From contig NZ_CADIJL010000009.1 of NCBI RefSeq assembly GCF_902859695.1, positions 124,001 to 188,000 on the forward strand: a DNA stretch of 64,000 bases, in the 5' to 3' direction. Positions 26,048 to 34,607 of this stretch are shown here, piece by piece (position 1 is the first letter of the stretch; each line of letters begins with the position of its first letter). The notes beneath the pieces are model-generated. The model had not been told where the DNA came from, did no database searches, and saw nothing but the letters and a program-made list of their open reading frames with translations. The DNA comes from Achromobacter ruhlandii. Lineage in GTDB: Bacteria > Pseudomonadota > Gammaproteobacteria > Burkholderiales > Burkholderiaceae_B. A program made the position numbers and the translations under genes.

Positions 26048-27748
26048 GTGACCTGGACAGACCTGACGCATCTGCTGCTGCCGCGCGCCGCGGGCGCCAA
26101 CGACGCGCCCGTCGCCGTCGAGCCCGCACTGGCGCACGCCGATTTCGCCGCGCACTGCCTGGCCGCCGCCGGCGCGCTCCAGGCGCGCGCCACTCGCCGC
26201 GCCGCGCTCTGGTTCGACGACGCCGCCGCGCTCGCCATCGCCCTGTTTGCCTGCTGGCGCGCCGGCGTGACCGCGATCCTGCCAGGCGACGCGCGCCCCG
26301 ACACCTGCGCCCTGCTCGACCCCGACGTCGACGCCTGGCTCTCCGACACCGACCTGCCGCCCACCGCCCGCCCGCGCTGGCGCCTGGAAGCGCTGCGCGA
26401 CGCGCCGCCGCTGGCGCCCGCGGCGCTCGATCCGGACCAGGCGCTGGTGCTGTGCACATCCGGCTCCAGCGGCACGCCCAAGCGCATCGCCAAGCGCTGG
26501 GGCCAGTTGGCGCGCGAGGTCCAGGCCCTGCAGGCGCAATGGCCCGACGCCACCGGCCCGGTGCTGGGCAGCGTCTCGGCCCAACACATGTACGGCCTGC
26601 CCTTCCGCGTGCTGTGGCCGCTGTGCGCCGGCCGTGCGCTCGACCGGCGCCAGCGGCTCTACCCCGAAGACTTGCAGCAGGCCAGCCTGCGCCATCCGGC
26701 CTTCACCTGGATCGCCAGCCCGGCGCTGCTGCGCCGCCTGGGCGACCGGCTGGACTGGGCGCGACTGCGCGGCAGGCTCGGCCGCATCTATTCATCGGGC
26801 GGCGCGCTGCCGCCCGACGTGTCCGACGCCATCGCGCGCCAGCTCGGCCTGCGCCCCACCGAGATCTACGGCAGTTCCGAGACCGGCGCCGTGGCCTGGC
26901 GCGGCGGGGCCGACCCGTGGCAACCCCTGCCCGGCGTGACGGTCGGCCTGGACGCGCACGGCGCGCTGCGGGTGGATTCGCCCTGGGTCGAGGCCGCTGA
27001 CGCGCAGACCGCCGACGGCGCCGAACTGTCCGGCGGCCGCTTCCAGTTGCTGGGCCGGCAGGACCGCATCGTCAAGATCGAGGAAAAGCGCATCGCGCTG
27101 CCCATGCTGGAACAGGCGCTGGCGCGCCATGCCCATGTGGCCGAGGCCCGCGTCGGCCGCGCCGCCGGCGCCACCCGCCTGACCGCGTTGGTGGCGCTGA
27201 ACCCCACCGGCCTGCACGCGCTGCGCAACCAGGGCCGGCGCGCCGTGGTGGATGCGCTGCGCCAGCACCTGGCGGCCGGCTTCGAATCGCTGGCGATTCC
27301 GCGCGGCTGGCGGCTGGCTCGGCAGTTGCCCTGGAATAGCCAGGGCAAGATGACCCAGGCCGATTTCGAGGCGGCCGCCGGCCCGCGCCCGCTGCAGCCC
27401 ATGGCCGAACCGCTGCCGGCCGCCAGCGCCGACGAGCGCCGCTACCGCATGGAAATCCCGTGCGACCTGGCCTATTTCGGCGGCCATTTCCCCACCGCCC
27501 CGGTGGTGCCCGGCGTGGCGCAGATCGGCTGGGCGCTCGCGCTGGCGCAACGCGACCTGCTGCCCGACCTGCGCTTTGCCGGCATGGAGGCGCTGAAGTT
27601 CCAGCGCCTGCTGCGTCCCGGCGACGTGGCCGAACTGGCGCTGCGCTGGGATGCCGGCAAGCGCAAGCTGTATTTCACCTACACCCTCGGTGAGGCGCCC
27701 TGCTCATCCGGACGCGTGCTGCACGGAGACCGCCATGACGCCGCATAG
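26048..27748 (+). CDS. Fused aryl/acyl-ACP ligase and hotdog dehydratase of aryl polyene synthesis
   Basis: 566 residues from a GTG three bases after the previous stop. Residues 1-~455 are an adenylate-forming ligase: P-loop CTSGSSGTPKR near 137, YGSSETGAV near 275, and the catalytic lysine segment NSQGKMTQADF near 436. It should load the aryl starter onto an ACP (ApeH role). Residues ~470-566 are a FabA/FabZ-like hotdog with YFGGHFPTAPVVPGVAQ (catalytic His), the ApeI role. In the E. coli-type cluster these are separate genes. The end overlaps the glycosyltransferase gene by 14 bases. Confidence 0.9.
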   Translation: MTWTDLTHLLLPRAAGANDAPVAVEPALAHADFAAHCLAAAGALQARATRRAALWFDDAAALAIALFACWRAGVTAILPGDARPDTCALLDPDVDAWLSDTDLPPTARPRWRLEALRDAPPLAPAALDPDQALVLCTSGSSGTPKRIAKRWGQLAREVQALQAQWPDATGPVLGSVSAQHMYGLPFRVLWPLCAGRALDRRQRLYPEDLQQASLRHPAFTWIASPALLRRLGDRLDWARLRGRLGRIYSSGGALPPDVSDAIARQLGLRPTEIYGSSETGAVAWRGGADPWQPLPGVTVGLDAHGALRVDSPWVEAADAQTADGAELSGGRFQLLGRQDRIVKIEEKRIALPMLEQALARHAHVAEARVGRAAGATRLTALVALNPTGLHALRNQGRRAVVDALRQHLAAGFESLAIPRGWRLARQLPWNSQGKMTQADFEAAAGPRPLQPMAEPLPAASADERRYRMEIPCDLAYFGGHFPTAPVVPGVAQIGWALALAQRDLLPDLRFAGMEALKFQRLLRPGDVAELALRWDAGKRKLYFTYTLGEAPCSSGRVLHGDRHDAA

Positions 27749-28487
27749 GCTGTGCGCGGTCATCCCCGTCTACAACCACGGCGCCACCGTGGCCGCGGTG
27801 CATGCGCGGCTGGCGGCCCTGGGCCTGCCCTGCGTGCTGGTCGACGACGGCTCGGCCGCGGATTGCGCCGCCGTCCTGGACAGGCTGGCGGCGCTGCCGC
27901 ATACGCACCTGGTGCGCCGCGCCGCCAACGGCGGCAAGGGCGCGGCCGTGCAGGACGGGCTGCGCGCCGCGCGCGACCTGGGCTACAGCCACGCGCTGCA
28001 GGTGGACGCCGACGGCCAGCATGCCCTGGATGACGCCGCCAGCTTCGCGCAGGCCTCGCGGGCGCGGCCCGACGCGGTCATCTGCGGCGCGCCGCTATAC
28101 GGCGACGACGTGCCGCGCAGCCGCCTCTACGGCCGCTGGCTGACGCGCGTGTGGGTCTGGATCAACACCCTGTCGCTCGACATTCCGGACGCCATGTGCG
28201 GCTTTCGCGTCTATCCGCTCGCCCCCGTGCTGCGGGTGATCGACACCACGCAGGTCGGCCGCCGCATGGACTTCGACATCGCCATCCTGGTGCGCCTGCA
28301 CTGGCGCGGCGTGCCAATGGCCTGGCTGCCCACGCGCGTGGTCTACCCGGAAGGCGGCGTCTCGCACTTCAAGGCCCTGCGCGACAACCTGCTGATCAGC
28401 CGCATGCACGCGCGCCTGTTCTTCGGCATGCTGGCGCGCTCGCCGGCGCTGTTGCTGCGCCGCCTCACCGCTGGCGGGCGCCCATGA
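27735..28487 (+). CDS. Family 2 glycosyltransferase of the aryl polyene cluster
   Basis: 250 residues. GT2 fold: N-terminal CAVIPVYNHGATVAAV, VLVDDGS near residue 35, and the DxD-like LQVDADGQHALDD near residue 97. Resembles dolichol-phosphate mannosyltransferase-type enzymes; it probably adds a sugar to the polyene or its anchor. In the reference clusters glycosyltransferase and acyltransferase form one protein (ApeJ); here they are two genes with an ATGA overlap. Confidence 0.88.
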   Translation: MTPHRLCAVIPVYNHGATVAAVHARLAALGLPCVLVDDGSAADCAAVLDRLAALPHTHLVRRAANGGKGAAVQDGLRAARDLGYSHALQVDADGQHALDDAASFAQASRARPDAVICGAPLYGDDVPRSRLYGRWLTRVWVWINTLSLDIPDAMCGFRVYPLAPVLRVIDTTQVGRRMDFDIAILVRLHWRGVPMAWLPTRVVYPEGGVSHFKALRDNLLISRMHARLFFGMLARSPALLLRRLTAGGRP

Positions 28488-29407
28488 GCGCGGCCGACTC
28501 CCACTGGGCCGACCAACCCGAACGCGGCAGCCCCGTGCTGATGCGACTGACCGCCTGGGCCGCGCGCCGGGTCGGCCGCCGCGCGGTGGCGCCGGTGGTG
28601 TGGCTGGTGGTCCTGTACTTCTATGCGTTCGGCCCGCGCGCCCGCCGCGCCATCGGCGCCTACCAGCGCCGCCTGGCGCGCGCCGGCGACCCGGCCACGC
28701 CGCTGCCGCGCTCGTTCCCGGTCTACCGCCAATACCTGGCATTCGCGCAGGCGTTGCTGGACAAGCTCGACGTCTGGCAGGGCAAGATCACGCTGGCGGA
28801 CCTGGACATCCACGATCCCGACGGCCTGCACGCGCAGATGGGCAGCGGCCGCGGCCAGATCCTGGTGGGCTCGCACCTCGGCAATATCGAGGTCTGCCGG
28901 GCGCTGGCGGAGCAATCCGGCCTGCTCAAGCTGAATGTGCTGGTGCACACCAAGCACGCGGCGCAGTTCGGCCGCCTGCTCGACGAGGCCGGCGGCGGCC
29001 TGCGCATGATCCAGGTCAGCGAACTGGATGCCGGCGTCATGCTCGACCTGGCCCAGCGCCTGGAGCGCGGCGAATGGCTGGCCATCGCCGGCGACCGCGT
29101 GCCGCTCAAGGGCGACCGCAGCACCGAGGTGGCGCTGCTGGGCGACCTCGCGCCGCTGCCGCAAGGCCCATGGCTGCTGGCCGGCCTGCTGCGCTGCCCG
29201 GTCAATCTGCTGTTCTGCACCCGCCACGGCAAGCGCTACCGCGTGTCGATGGAACGCCTGAGCGACGGCATCGAATGGAGCCGCGCCACGCGCCAGGCGC
29301 AGATCGCGCAATGGACACAGCGCTACGCCGACCGCCTGGGCGCGCACTGCCGCCAGGCGCCGCTGCAATGGTTCAACTTCTACCCTTTCTGGAAAGACGA
29401 TGCGTAA
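28484..29407 (+). CDS. LpxL/HtrB-like acyltransferase of the aryl polyene cluster
   Basis: 307 residues. One N-terminal membrane segment (VAPVVWLVVLYFYAFGP, residues ~32-48) and the lipid A acyltransferase pattern VGSHLGNIEVCRALAE near residue 128 (H-x4-E: His-Leu-Gly-Asn-Ile-Glu), followed by the VHTKHAAQFGRLL and AIAGDRVPLKGD blocks. Expected to transfer an acyl group (perhaps the polyene) at the inner membrane. Counterpart of the C-terminal half of ApeJ. It overlaps the thioesterase gene by 8 bases. Confidence 0.88.
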   Translation: MSAADSHWADQPERGSPVLMRLTAWAARRVGRRAVAPVVWLVVLYFYAFGPRARRAIGAYQRRLARAGDPATPLPRSFPVYRQYLAFAQALLDKLDVWQGKITLADLDIHDPDGLHAQMGSGRGQILVGSHLGNIEVCRALAEQSGLLKLNVLVHTKHAAQFGRLLDEAGGGLRMIQVSELDAGVMLDLAQRLERGEWLAIAGDRVPLKGDRSTEVALLGDLAPLPQGPWLLAGLLRCPVNLLFCTRHGKRYRVSMERLSDGIEWSRATRQAQIAQWTQRYADRLGAHCRQAPLQWFNFYPFWKDDA

Positions 29408-29843
29408 ACGCGGCGCGCTTGGCGCGCAAGTCGAGATCCGCGTGCCCTTCTACGACGTCGATTCGATCAACGTCGTCTGGCACGGCCACTACGTCAAATA
29501 CCTCGAAGAAGCCCGCTGCGCGCTGCTCGACAGCCTGGGCTATGGCTATGACGCAATGCGCGCCAGCGGCTATGTCTGGCCGGTGATCGACCTGCAACTG
29601 CGCTACGCGCAGGCGGCGCAGTTCGGCCAGCGCCTGGTGGTGCGCGCCGAGCTGGTCGAATGGGAAAACCGCCTCAAGATCAATTACCTGATCCGCGAGG
29701 CCGCCAGCGGCCAGCGCCTGACGCGGGCCAGTTCCGTGCAAGTGGCGGTCTGCATGCGCACCCGCGAGATGCAGCTGGCTTCGCCGGCCGTCCTGCTGGA
29801 CGCGGTCCGGCGCAAGCTCGATGCCCCGGAGGACGCCGCGTGA
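29400..29843 (+). CDS. apeK: 4-hydroxybenzoyl-CoA-type thioesterase of the aryl polyene cluster
   Basis: 147 residues, single hotdog. VPFYDVDSINVVWHGHYVKYLEEAR (residues ~14-38) is the YbgC/4-HBT catalytic block, with Asp at the active-site position. Its APE counterpart (ApeK) is a thioesterase that may release or proofread acyl-ACP intermediates. Stop overlaps the next start as GTGA. Confidence 0.9.
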   Translation: MRKRGALGAQVEIRVPFYDVDSINVVWHGHYVKYLEEARCALLDSLGYGYDAMRASGYVWPVIDLQLRYAQAAQFGQRLVVRAELVEWENRLKINYLIREAASGQRLTRASSVQVAVCMRTREMQLASPAVLLDAVRRKLDAPEDAA

Positions 29844-30436
29844 AACGCCTGCTGATCTGCCTGGCCCTGGCCGTCCTGCCCTGGAGCGCGCGGGCCTTCA
29901 ACCTCGATGACCTGCAACAGCAACTGCGCGCCACGCCGATCGTGCGCGGCCATTTCGTGCAGCAGAAATTCCTGCGCTCGCTGCCGCAGCCGCTGACCAG
30001 CCGCGGCGACTTCACCCTGGCCGCCGGCCGCGGCCTGCTGTGGCTGCTGCGCAGCCCCATCGCCCAGGACCTGCGCATCAGCGCCGACGGCATCGCCCGC
30101 CGCGGCCCCGATGGCGCCTGGCAGGCGCTGCCGCAGCACAGCGGCGCCGGCCGCGAGAACCGCCTGTTCCTGTCGGTGCTGGCCGGCGACACCAGCGGCC
30201 TGCGCGAGAACTTCGACCTGAGCCTGTCGGGCGGCCCGGACGCCTGGCAGCTGACGCTACTGCCGCGCTCGGTGCTGCTGCGCCAGATCTTCGAGAACAT
30301 CCAGATCAACGGCGGCAGGCTGGTGGACCGTATCGAACTGCGCGAAGTCCAGGGCGACCGCAGCGTGCTGCAGATGGTCGATGCCGCCTCGGCCGACGCC
30401 CTGACGCCCGAGGAGCAGCGTGCCTTCGCCGACTGA
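29840..30436 (+). CDS. apeL: LolA-like outer membrane lipoprotein carrier protein
   Basis: 198 residues from a GTG with a strong GGAGG at 29828-29832. Signal peptide of 18-19 residues (MKRLLICLALAVLPWSARA), then IVRGHFVQQKFLRSLPQPLTSRGDF, typical of LolA-like periplasmic carriers. In APE clusters (ApeL) it probably ferries the lipidated polyene across the periplasm. Acts with the MMPL exporter downstream. Confidence 0.87.
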   Translation: MKRLLICLALAVLPWSARAFNLDDLQQQLRATPIVRGHFVQQKFLRSLPQPLTSRGDFTLAAGRGLLWLLRSPIAQDLRISADGIARRGPDGAWQALPQHSGAGRENRLFLSVLAGDTSGLRENFDLSLSGGPDAWQLTLLPRSVLLRQIFENIQINGGRLVDRIELREVQGDRSVLQMVDAASADALTPEEQRAFAD

Positions 30437-32747
30437 ACGCTGGCTGCCACGGCTGTTCAAGCTGGGGCTGCTGCTGTTGCTGGGCCTGGGCGCCTGGCAG
30501 TGCCGCGACGGCTGGCCGGTATCGGCCAACCTGATGGAGCTGGTGCCACAGGCCCGGACCGACGCCACCCGCCAACTGGCCGAAGCGCGCATCCAGGAGC
30601 CGCTGAGCCGCCAGCTGGTGGCGCTGGTCGCCACGCCCGCCGGCGGCGATAGCGCGACCGCCGCGCGCCTGCTGGCCCAGCGCTGGCAGCAAAGCGGCCT
30701 GTTCGCCACGGCGCAGGTCGACGTCGACGTCGACCTGGCCGACCTGCGCGCCCGGCTGCTGGCCAACCGCCTCGCCTTGCTGCCCGCGGCGCAACGCCAG
30801 CAGTTGCTCGATGACCCCGCCGCCTACGCGCAACGCCGCGCCCGCGAACTGGTCGACCCTTTCTCCTCTTCCAGCGTGGTGCCGGTCGACCAGGACTTGC
30901 TTGGCCTGGCGCGGCTGGCTGAACAGGCGCTGCGGCCCGGCGGCGCGGTGCAGTACGACATGGGCACCGGCACGTTGGTGGCCGAGGGCGCGGGCCGCTC
31001 CTGGGTGCTGGTGCGCGCCACCACCCGCGATGACGCCTTCGACAGCGACGCGCCGGCGCGCGTGGCCGCGCAGATCGACGCCGATCGCCGGGCCCTGGCC
31101 GCCAGCGGCGCGGACCTGCTGGTGGCCGGCGGCGCCCTCTACGCGGCGGCAGGCCGCGCCCAGGCGGTCGCCGAGAGCGGCTGGATCGGCGGAATCGCCA
31201 TGGCTGGCATCGTGCTGGTGCTGCTCCTGGCGCTGCGCCGCTGGCGCGCGCTGCTGGCGCTGGCGCCAGTGGCCGTGGGCCTTCTGGCCGGCACGGTCGC
31301 CTGCGTCGCGGTGTTCGGCTCCATCCACGTGCTGACGCTGGTGATCGGCGCCAGCCTGATCGGCGTCGCGGTCGACTTTCCTATGCACTGGCTGGGCAAG
31401 AGTTACGGCATGCCGGACTGGCGCGCCTGGCCCGCCCTGCGCCGCGTGCTGCCGGGCCTGACCATCAGCCTGGCGGCCAGCCTGGTCGGCTACGTGGCGC
31501 TGGCGTTCACGCCCTTCCCCGCCCTGACACAGACGGCGGTGTTCTCCGCCGCCGGCCTGCTCGGCGCCTATGCCTGCACCGTCTGCCAGTTGCCGGCCTG
31601 GATGGAACATTTCCGTCCACGCCCGTGGCCGCCGCTGCTGCGATTCGCCGAGGCCGCGCTGCGCGCCCGCGAGCGTCTGGCCGGCCGCCGCGCCCTGCTG
31701 GCGGTCGGCGCCGTGCTGCTGGCGGCCATCACCGCCGGCGGCATCGGCCGCCTCGGCATCCAGGACGACCTGCGCCAATGGCTGAGCCTGCCGGCGCCGC
31801 TCTTGCAACAGGCGCGCCAGATCGGCGAGATCACCGGTTTCATGCCGACCAGCCAGTTCTTCCTGGTGCGCGCACCGGACCCGGACGAACTGCTGCGCCG
31901 CCAGGCACAGGTCAGCCAGGCATTGGACGCCCAGGTCGCCGCGGGCAAACTGCAGGCCTATAACGCCCTGAGCCAGCGCGTGACGCCGCGGGCCGACCAG
32001 CGCGCCCTGGCGGCGGCGCTCGGCACGCTGGCCGATCGCCCCGAGGCCTGGCGCGCCATGACCGACATCGGCCTGCCGTTCGACGCGCTGCGCCAGGAAC
32101 TGCGCGCGCTGGCGGCCCTGCCGCCCGTCACCCTCGACGCCGCCATGCAGGGACAGGCCGGCGAGCGCTGGCGTCCGCTGTGGCTGGGCCAGCGCGACGG
32201 CGAGGCCGCCGGCATGATCACGCTGCTGGGCCTGCGCGACCCCGCCGCCCTGGACGCCATCGCCCAGGCCGCGCCCGGCGTCACGCTGGTCGACCGCAGC
32301 GGCGAGCTGAACCGCATGTTCAGCGCCACCCGCGTCGAGGCCGCCGAACTCAAGCTGCTGTCGTATCTGGTGGCGGCGGCGCTGCTGTGCCTGACGCTGG
32401 GACGCGCCGCCGCCTGGCGCATTCTGGCGGTGCCGCTGGCGGCCACCGCGTGCAGCCTGGCGGCGCTGGGCTACCTGGGCCAGCCGCTGACCCTGTTCAG
32501 CCTGTTCGGCCTGTTGCTGGTCTCGGCCATTGGCGTGGACTACGCCATCTTCATGTATGAGCGGGTCGCCGGCGCGGCCGCCAGCCTGGTGGGCATCGTG
32601 CTGGGCGCGCTCACCACCCTGCTGTCTTTCGGCCTGCTGGCCGTCAGCCAGACGCCGGCCATCGCCAACTTTGGCCTGGCGGTGGCGCTGGGCGTGGGCT
32701 TTTCCCTGTTGTGGGCGCCGTGGATCCGGCCGCCCCGCCAGGCCTGA
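30420..32747 (+). CDS. apeM: MMPL/RND-type exporter of the aryl polyene cluster
   Basis: 775 residues from a GTG, overlapping the carrier gene by 17 bases. Twelve-helix RND layout: one N-terminal helix, a large periplasmic loop (~35-255), helices ~258-400 with the GVAVDFPMHWLGK signature of the second MMPL block near residue 317, a second loop ~425-640, and helices ~645-770 with SAIGVDYAIFMYER near 700. Exporter of the polyene lipid from the inner membrane (ApeM). Confidence 0.92.
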   Translation: MPSPTERWLPRLFKLGLLLLLGLGAWQCRDGWPVSANLMELVPQARTDATRQLAEARIQEPLSRQLVALVATPAGGDSATAARLLAQRWQQSGLFATAQVDVDVDLADLRARLLANRLALLPAAQRQQLLDDPAAYAQRRARELVDPFSSSSVVPVDQDLLGLARLAEQALRPGGAVQYDMGTGTLVAEGAGRSWVLVRATTRDDAFDSDAPARVAAQIDADRRALAASGADLLVAGGALYAAAGRAQAVAESGWIGGIAMAGIVLVLLLALRRWRALLALAPVAVGLLAGTVACVAVFGSIHVLTLVIGASLIGVAVDFPMHWLGKSYGMPDWRAWPALRRVLPGLTISLAASLVGYVALAFTPFPALTQTAVFSAAGLLGAYACTVCQLPAWMEHFRPRPWPPLLRFAEAALRARERLAGRRALLAVGAVLLAAITAGGIGRLGIQDDLRQWLSLPAPLLQQARQIGEITGFMPTSQFFLVRAPDPDELLRRQAQVSQALDAQVAAGKLQAYNALSQRVTPRADQRALAAALGTLADRPEAWRAMTDIGLPFDALRQELRALAALPPVTLDAAMQGQAGERWRPLWLGQRDGEAAGMITLLGLRDPAALDAIAQAAPGVTLVDRSGELNRMFSATRVEAAELKLLSYLVAAALLCLTLGRAAAWRILAVPLAATACSLAALGYLGQPLTLFSLFGLLLVSAIGVDYAIFMYERVAGAAASLVGIVLGALTTLLSFGLLAVSQTPAIANFGLAVALGVGFSLLWAPWIRPPRQA

Positions 32748-32788
32748 TTTTTTGTCTTGCCATTGATTAATACAAGGAAGCATCCAGC

Positions 32789-34042
32789 ATGGAACATCGG
32801 GAAGTCGTCGTCATCGGAGCGGGCCCGGCCGGAGCCGTCGCCGCCGCGCTGCTCAAGCGCCAGGGGCACGATGTGCTGGTGCTGGAACGGCAGCAGTTCC
32901 CGCGCTTCTCGATCGGCGAAAGCCTGCTGGCCCATTGCCTGGAATTCATCGAAGAGGCCGGCATGATGCCGGCGGTGCGGGCCGCCGGCTTCCAGACCAA
33001 GAACGGCGCCGCCTTCGCGCGCGGCGACCAATACACCTACTTCGACTTCCGCGACAAGTTCAGCCCCGGCCCCGGCAGCACCTTCCAGGTGCAGCGCGCC
33101 CGCTTCGACAAGGTGCTGGCCGACGACGCCGCGCGTCAGGGGGTGGAGGTGCGCTACCAGCAGGAAGTCATCGCCGCCGATTTCACCGGCGCGGACGGCC
33201 CCTTGCTCACGGTGCGCGGCCCGCAGGGCCAGCCCTACCAGGTGCGCGGCAGGTTCGTGCTGGACGCCAGCGGCTATGGCCGCGTGCTGGCGCGCCTGCT
33301 CGACCTGGAACGGCCGTCGTCGATGCCGCCGCGCAAGGCCATCTTCACCCACATCGAGGACCGCATCGACGATGCCGGCTTCGACCGCGACAAGATCCTG
33401 ATCAGCGTGCACCCCGAGCAGAGCGGCATCTGGTACTGGCTGATTCCGTTCTCCAATGGCCGCAGCTCGTTCGGCGTGGTCGGCGGCCAGGACCTGTTCG
33501 GCGGCGCCGACGAAGACCTGATGACCACCCTGCGCGCCATGGCCGACGCCGCCCCCAACCTCAAGCGGGTGCTGCGCAACGCCGTCTGGGACACGCCGGC
33601 CAACACCATCGGCGGCTACTCCGCCAGCGTCACGCGGCTGCACGGGCCGGGCTACGCGCTGCTCGGCAACGCCGCCGAATTCCTGGACCCGGTGTTCTCG
33701 TCCGGCGTCACCATCGCGCTGCGCTCGTCCAAGCTGGCCGCCGACGCCCTGCACCGGCAGCTGGGCGGCGAAGCGGTCGACTGGCAACGCGATTTCGCCG
33801 ACCCGCTGATGGTCGGCGTGGAAACCTTCCGCGCCTATGTGCAGGGCTGGTATAGCGGCGAATTCCAGGATGTGGTTTTCTACCAGAACGCCCAGCCGGA
33901 GATCCGCCGCATGATCAGTTCGATCCTGGCCGGCTACGCCTGGGACACCGACAACCCCTTCGTGGCCAGCCCGCAGCGCCGCCTGCGCATGCTGAGCGAA
34001 CTGTGCCGCGCGCCAGCCGCCCAGGCGCAACCGGCCCGATGA
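32789..34042 (+). CDS. FAD-dependent oxidoreductase with flavin-dependent halogenase signatures
   Basis: 417 residues, good AAGGAAG site at 32774-32780. Rossmann FAD motif VVVIGAGPAGAVAAALL (GxGPAG at 10-15). Three features recall flavin-dependent halogenases of the CndH/PltA/Bmp2 type: a lysine in GFQTKNGAAF (K71), the WxWxIP motif WYWLIP (215-220), and F-x2-P-x2-S-x-G in FLDPVFSSG (298-306). Halogenases chlorinate or brominate activated aryl groups using reduced FAD. Homologous proteins without proven halogenation also sit in APE clusters, so halogenase activity is inference. Inserted between the exporter and the ApeN-type lipoprotein. Confidence 0.85.
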   Translation: MEHREVVVIGAGPAGAVAAALLKRQGHDVLVLERQQFPRFSIGESLLAHCLEFIEEAGMMPAVRAAGFQTKNGAAFARGDQYTYFDFRDKFSPGPGSTFQVQRARFDKVLADDAARQGVEVRYQQEVIAADFTGADGPLLTVRGPQGQPYQVRGRFVLDASGYGRVLARLLDLERPSSMPPRKAIFTHIEDRIDDAGFDRDKILISVHPEQSGIWYWLIPFSNGRSSFGVVGGQDLFGGADEDLMTTLRAMADAAPNLKRVLRNAVWDTPANTIGGYSASVTRLHGPGYALLGNAAEFLDPVFSSGVTIALRSSKLAADALHRQLGGEAVDWQRDFADPLMVGVETFRAYVQGWYSGEFQDVVFYQNAQPEIRRMISSILAGYAWDTDNPFVASPQRRLRMLSELCRAPAAQAQPAR

Positions 34043-34049
34043 GCCGCTC

Positions 34050-34607
34050 ATGATGCACGTCCTGCCCTCGCTCCCGCCCGCCCTGCGCGCCGCCTGCGCC
34101 GCGCTGGCGCTGGCCGTGCTGGCCGGATGCGCCAGCGCCCCGCCGGTGCCGGCGCGGCCGGCCGGCTTCGCGTTGCCGCGCCAGCTGCACGTGATCCAGT
34201 CCAGCCCTGGCCTGCCGACGCAGGACACGCTGCTGGTGGTGCAGCGCGAAGCGTCCGCCATGCGCTGGTCGCTGTTCGACCCGATGGGCGTGCCGCAGGC
34301 CCGTCAGATGCTGGAAGATGGCCGTTGGCGCAACGACGGCTTCCTGCGGCCCAACGGCCAGGCGCGCGACCTGTTCGCCGCGCTGCTGTTCGCCTGGACC
34401 CCGCAGGCCGAGCTGGACGCGGCCTATGGCGCTGGCGCCTGGCGCGCTACCCGCGCCGCCGACGGCTCGGCGCAGCGCGAGCTGCTGCAACGGGGCCTGC
34501 CGCGCTGGACCGTGCGCTGGCCGGCGGACGCGCCGGACGGCGCGCTTGAAATCCGCGACGCCGCCGGCACGGTGTGGCGCGTCGCGCCATTGAAGGAGCA
34601 ACCATGA
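34050..34607 (+). CDS. apeN: DUF3261-type lipoprotein of the aryl polyene cluster
   Basis: 185 residues. Lipoprotein signal: hydrophobic stretch followed by the lipobox LAGC (Cys near residue 28) and a Pro/Ala spacer. The body (VIQSSPGLPTQDTLLVVQREASAMRW...WSLFDPMGVPQARQMLEDG) matches the small lipoprotein found next to the KS genes in APE clusters (ApeN). Probably an outer-membrane acceptor for the pigment lipid, by analogy to LolB. A second ATG at 34053 is equally possible. Overlaps the KS gene as ATGA. Confidence 0.85.
   Translation: MMHVLPSLPPALRAACAALALAVLAGCASAPPVPARPAGFALPRQLHVIQSSPGLPTQDTLLVVQREASAMRWSLFDPMGVPQARQMLEDGRWRNDGFLRPNGQARDLFAALLFAWTPQAELDAAYGAGAWRATRAADGSAQRELLQRGLPRWTVRWPADAPDGALEIRDAAGTVWRVAPLKEQP

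Noticed and set aside
32540..34261. Long antisense frame opposite the halogenase-like gene
   Set aside because: Shadow of the real gene; composition and lack of a start site argue against coding.
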